Shown here piece after piece: positions 14,407-15,399 of a stretch of DNA of 15,399 nt. Source of the stretch: Gammaproteobacteria bacterium (GTDB taxonomy: Bacteria > Pseudomonadota > Gammaproteobacteria > Acidiferrobacterales > Acidiferrobacteraceae). The notes beneath the pieces were generated by a model, which worked only from the letters and a program-made list of their open reading frames with translations, made no database searches and was not told the DNA's origin. Every line of letters starts with the position of its first letter. The first letter of the stretch is position 1. The translations under genes and the position numbers were made by a program. The stretch spans positions 1-15,399 of the forward strand of contig JAPTWT010000197.1 in the NCBI GenBank assembly GCA_028064935.1, written 5' to 3'.

Positions 14407-15399
14407 TTAGAATGAATATACGATCTGCGCGGCCAGGACGTTGTTGCTCTTCTTGTAGCCTCCCGTCGCCGTATCCACAAACAGGGCGCCGTTGGCGCGA
14501 TCGTAGCGGTACTCGAATTTTACGATCGTGTTCTTCACCGGATAGAGCAGAAGGTCGGCGGTGACCGCCTGGCGCACCGGGCCGTTGTTGACGCCGGGGG
14601 CCGCGGCAGATGTCGGCGCGAAGCCGTCGTAGTAGTCAGCCAAGGCCACATGGCCGCCGTTCTTCTTGTCGTTCAGGTAGTCGTAGCGCAAGGTCGCACC
14701 GACGAGCGGCGTGAAGCGGTAGTTGGCAAGCAGCGAGGTGCCATACCACATGGCGTTGCCGCCATTGGCCGCGGCGGCGGTCTGATGACCGAGGTCGAAC
14801 TGCCAATTGAAGGTGGCGGCCCCCAGGGTATAGGTCCCGTCGAAGTCATTATAGATGCGCGTGGTCTCGACCCCGGGGTTCGTGAGCGTCGGGTTCTTGC
14901 CGATGGTCCCGTAGAGACCGAAGCTCAGGGCGCTGGACGGGGCGAGTGATACCCGGTACTCGAAGGTCGGGGCCTTGGTGGGCGCGGCGCTGCCGGTGTA
15001 GGCGGTATTCCAGGAGTTGCCGAGCAGGGTCTGGACGGTCAGTATTCCCGAGGTGTAGCTTGCGCCTGCGCCCGTGAAGTAGCCCGGCTCACTGAAATCG
15101 TAGAGCAGATTGTGGGTGATGGTGAGCATCTGCGGGGAGGTCTCGGACTCGTAGCCGTCCCATGCCGGGACCTGGCCGGCGATGAAGTCGACCTCCTTAC
15201 TCACCGGCAGGGTCAGGACGGCAGCGTTGATGATGCTGTTGGCGGCATGAGCGGTAGCCGGACTTCCAAAGGTGCTGCCGTAGCCGCGCGTCGGCATGAT
15301 CTGGATATCGATCGATCCGCCATTGCCGAACTTCTTGTTGAAGTCGAGATAGAGATCCCCGAATGTGCTGTGATAATAAGTGTATGGCGAGTTGCGGTC
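14407..15399 (-). CDS. Outer-membrane beta-barrel porin, C-terminal part (cut by window edge)
   Basis: 330 residues in an open frame that runs off the window; an internal Met at 15297 is not the true start, because the frame continues upstream with similar sequence (STFGDLYLDFNKKFGNGGSI). The protein is a series of alternating-pattern strands with aromatic girdles and Gly/Asn/Thr-rich loops (for example TLRYDYLNDKKNGG and TIVKFEYRYDRANGA), and ends AAQIVYSF. A terminal Phe on an alternating strand is the usual outer-membrane assembly signal. The layout resembles the OmpL-like/BBP2 putative porins (compare FSEPGYFTGAGASYTSG...TVQTLLGNSWN); DUF3138-type porins are an alternative. It probably forms a diffusion channel, substrate unknown. 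It is followed by a strong terminator and converges with the efflux operon. Confidence 0.8.
   Translation of the reverse strand, partial: DRNSPYTYYHSTFGDLYLDFNKKFGNGGSIDIQIMPTRGYGSTFGSPATAHAANSIINAAVLTLPVSKEVDFIAGQVPAWDGYESETSPQMLTITHNLLYDFSEPGYFTGAGASYTSGILTVQTLLGNSWNTAYTGSAAPTKAPTFEYRVSLAPSSALSFGLYGTIGKNPTLTNPGVETTRIYNDFDGTYTLGAATFNWQFDLGHQTAAAANGGNAMWYGTSLLANYRFTPLVGATLRYDYLNDKKNGGHVALADYYDGFAPTSAAAPGVNNGPVRQAVTADLLLYPVKNTIVKFEYRYDRANGALFVDTATGGYKKSNNVLAAQIVYSF

Overview
The window is GC-rich bacterial chromosome with tightly packed genes. The gene order (yicC, gmk, rpoZ, spoT on one strand; rph, rdgB, hemW on the other) and the sequence types point to a Gram-negative proteobacterium of the gamma/beta/Acidithiobacillia kind. 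Outer-membrane proteins (a TolC-type channel and a beta-barrel porin) confirm a diderm envelope. I cannot name the species from sequence alone. I see no tRNA, rRNA, CRISPR array, insertion sequence or phage gene.

Layout. (1) Positions 1-1981, minus strand: yicC > gmk > rpoZ > spoT, the last cut by the window edge. This run joins RNA turnover, GMP phosphorylation, the omega subunit of RNA polymerase and the (p)ppGpp enzyme. The genes overlap or nearly touch. (2) Positions 2104-6941, plus strand: a Ser/Thr protein kinase and a PP2C phosphatase (a likely antagonistic pair), then rph, rdgB, hemW and hemJ. The last four are joined by 4-base stop/start overlaps (GTGA, ATGA, ATGA). HemW (heme chaperone) and HemJ (protoporphyrinogen oxidase) make the 3' end a small heme module. 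(3) Positions 7233-8504, minus strand: a DUF3391 + HD-GYP cyclic-di-GMP phosphodiesterase with a GYN in place of the usual GYP. (4) Positions 8505-8916: a 412-base divergent region holding a candidate structured RNA (or MITE-like palindromic element) at 8612-8765, plus a likely promoter for the next operon. (5) Positions 8917-13875, plus strand: an efflux operon of TolC-type channel, small lipoprotein and RND pump, with overlapping genes. The lipoprotein (133 aa) sits where a periplasmic adaptor normally would, and looks like only the C-terminal membrane-proximal domain of one. (6) Positions 13876-14406: a gene-poor stretch with several hairpins, including terminator-like ones for both flanking genes. 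(7) Positions 14407-15399, minus strand: the C-terminal 330 residues of an outer-membrane beta-barrel porin, open at the window edge.

The two points most worth following are the RND system whose only cis-encoded adaptor is one isolated adaptor domain, and the 8612-8765 element. The latter's 17-bp closing helix pairs fully only in plus-strand RNA, because its four non-Watson-Crick positions are all G-U there.
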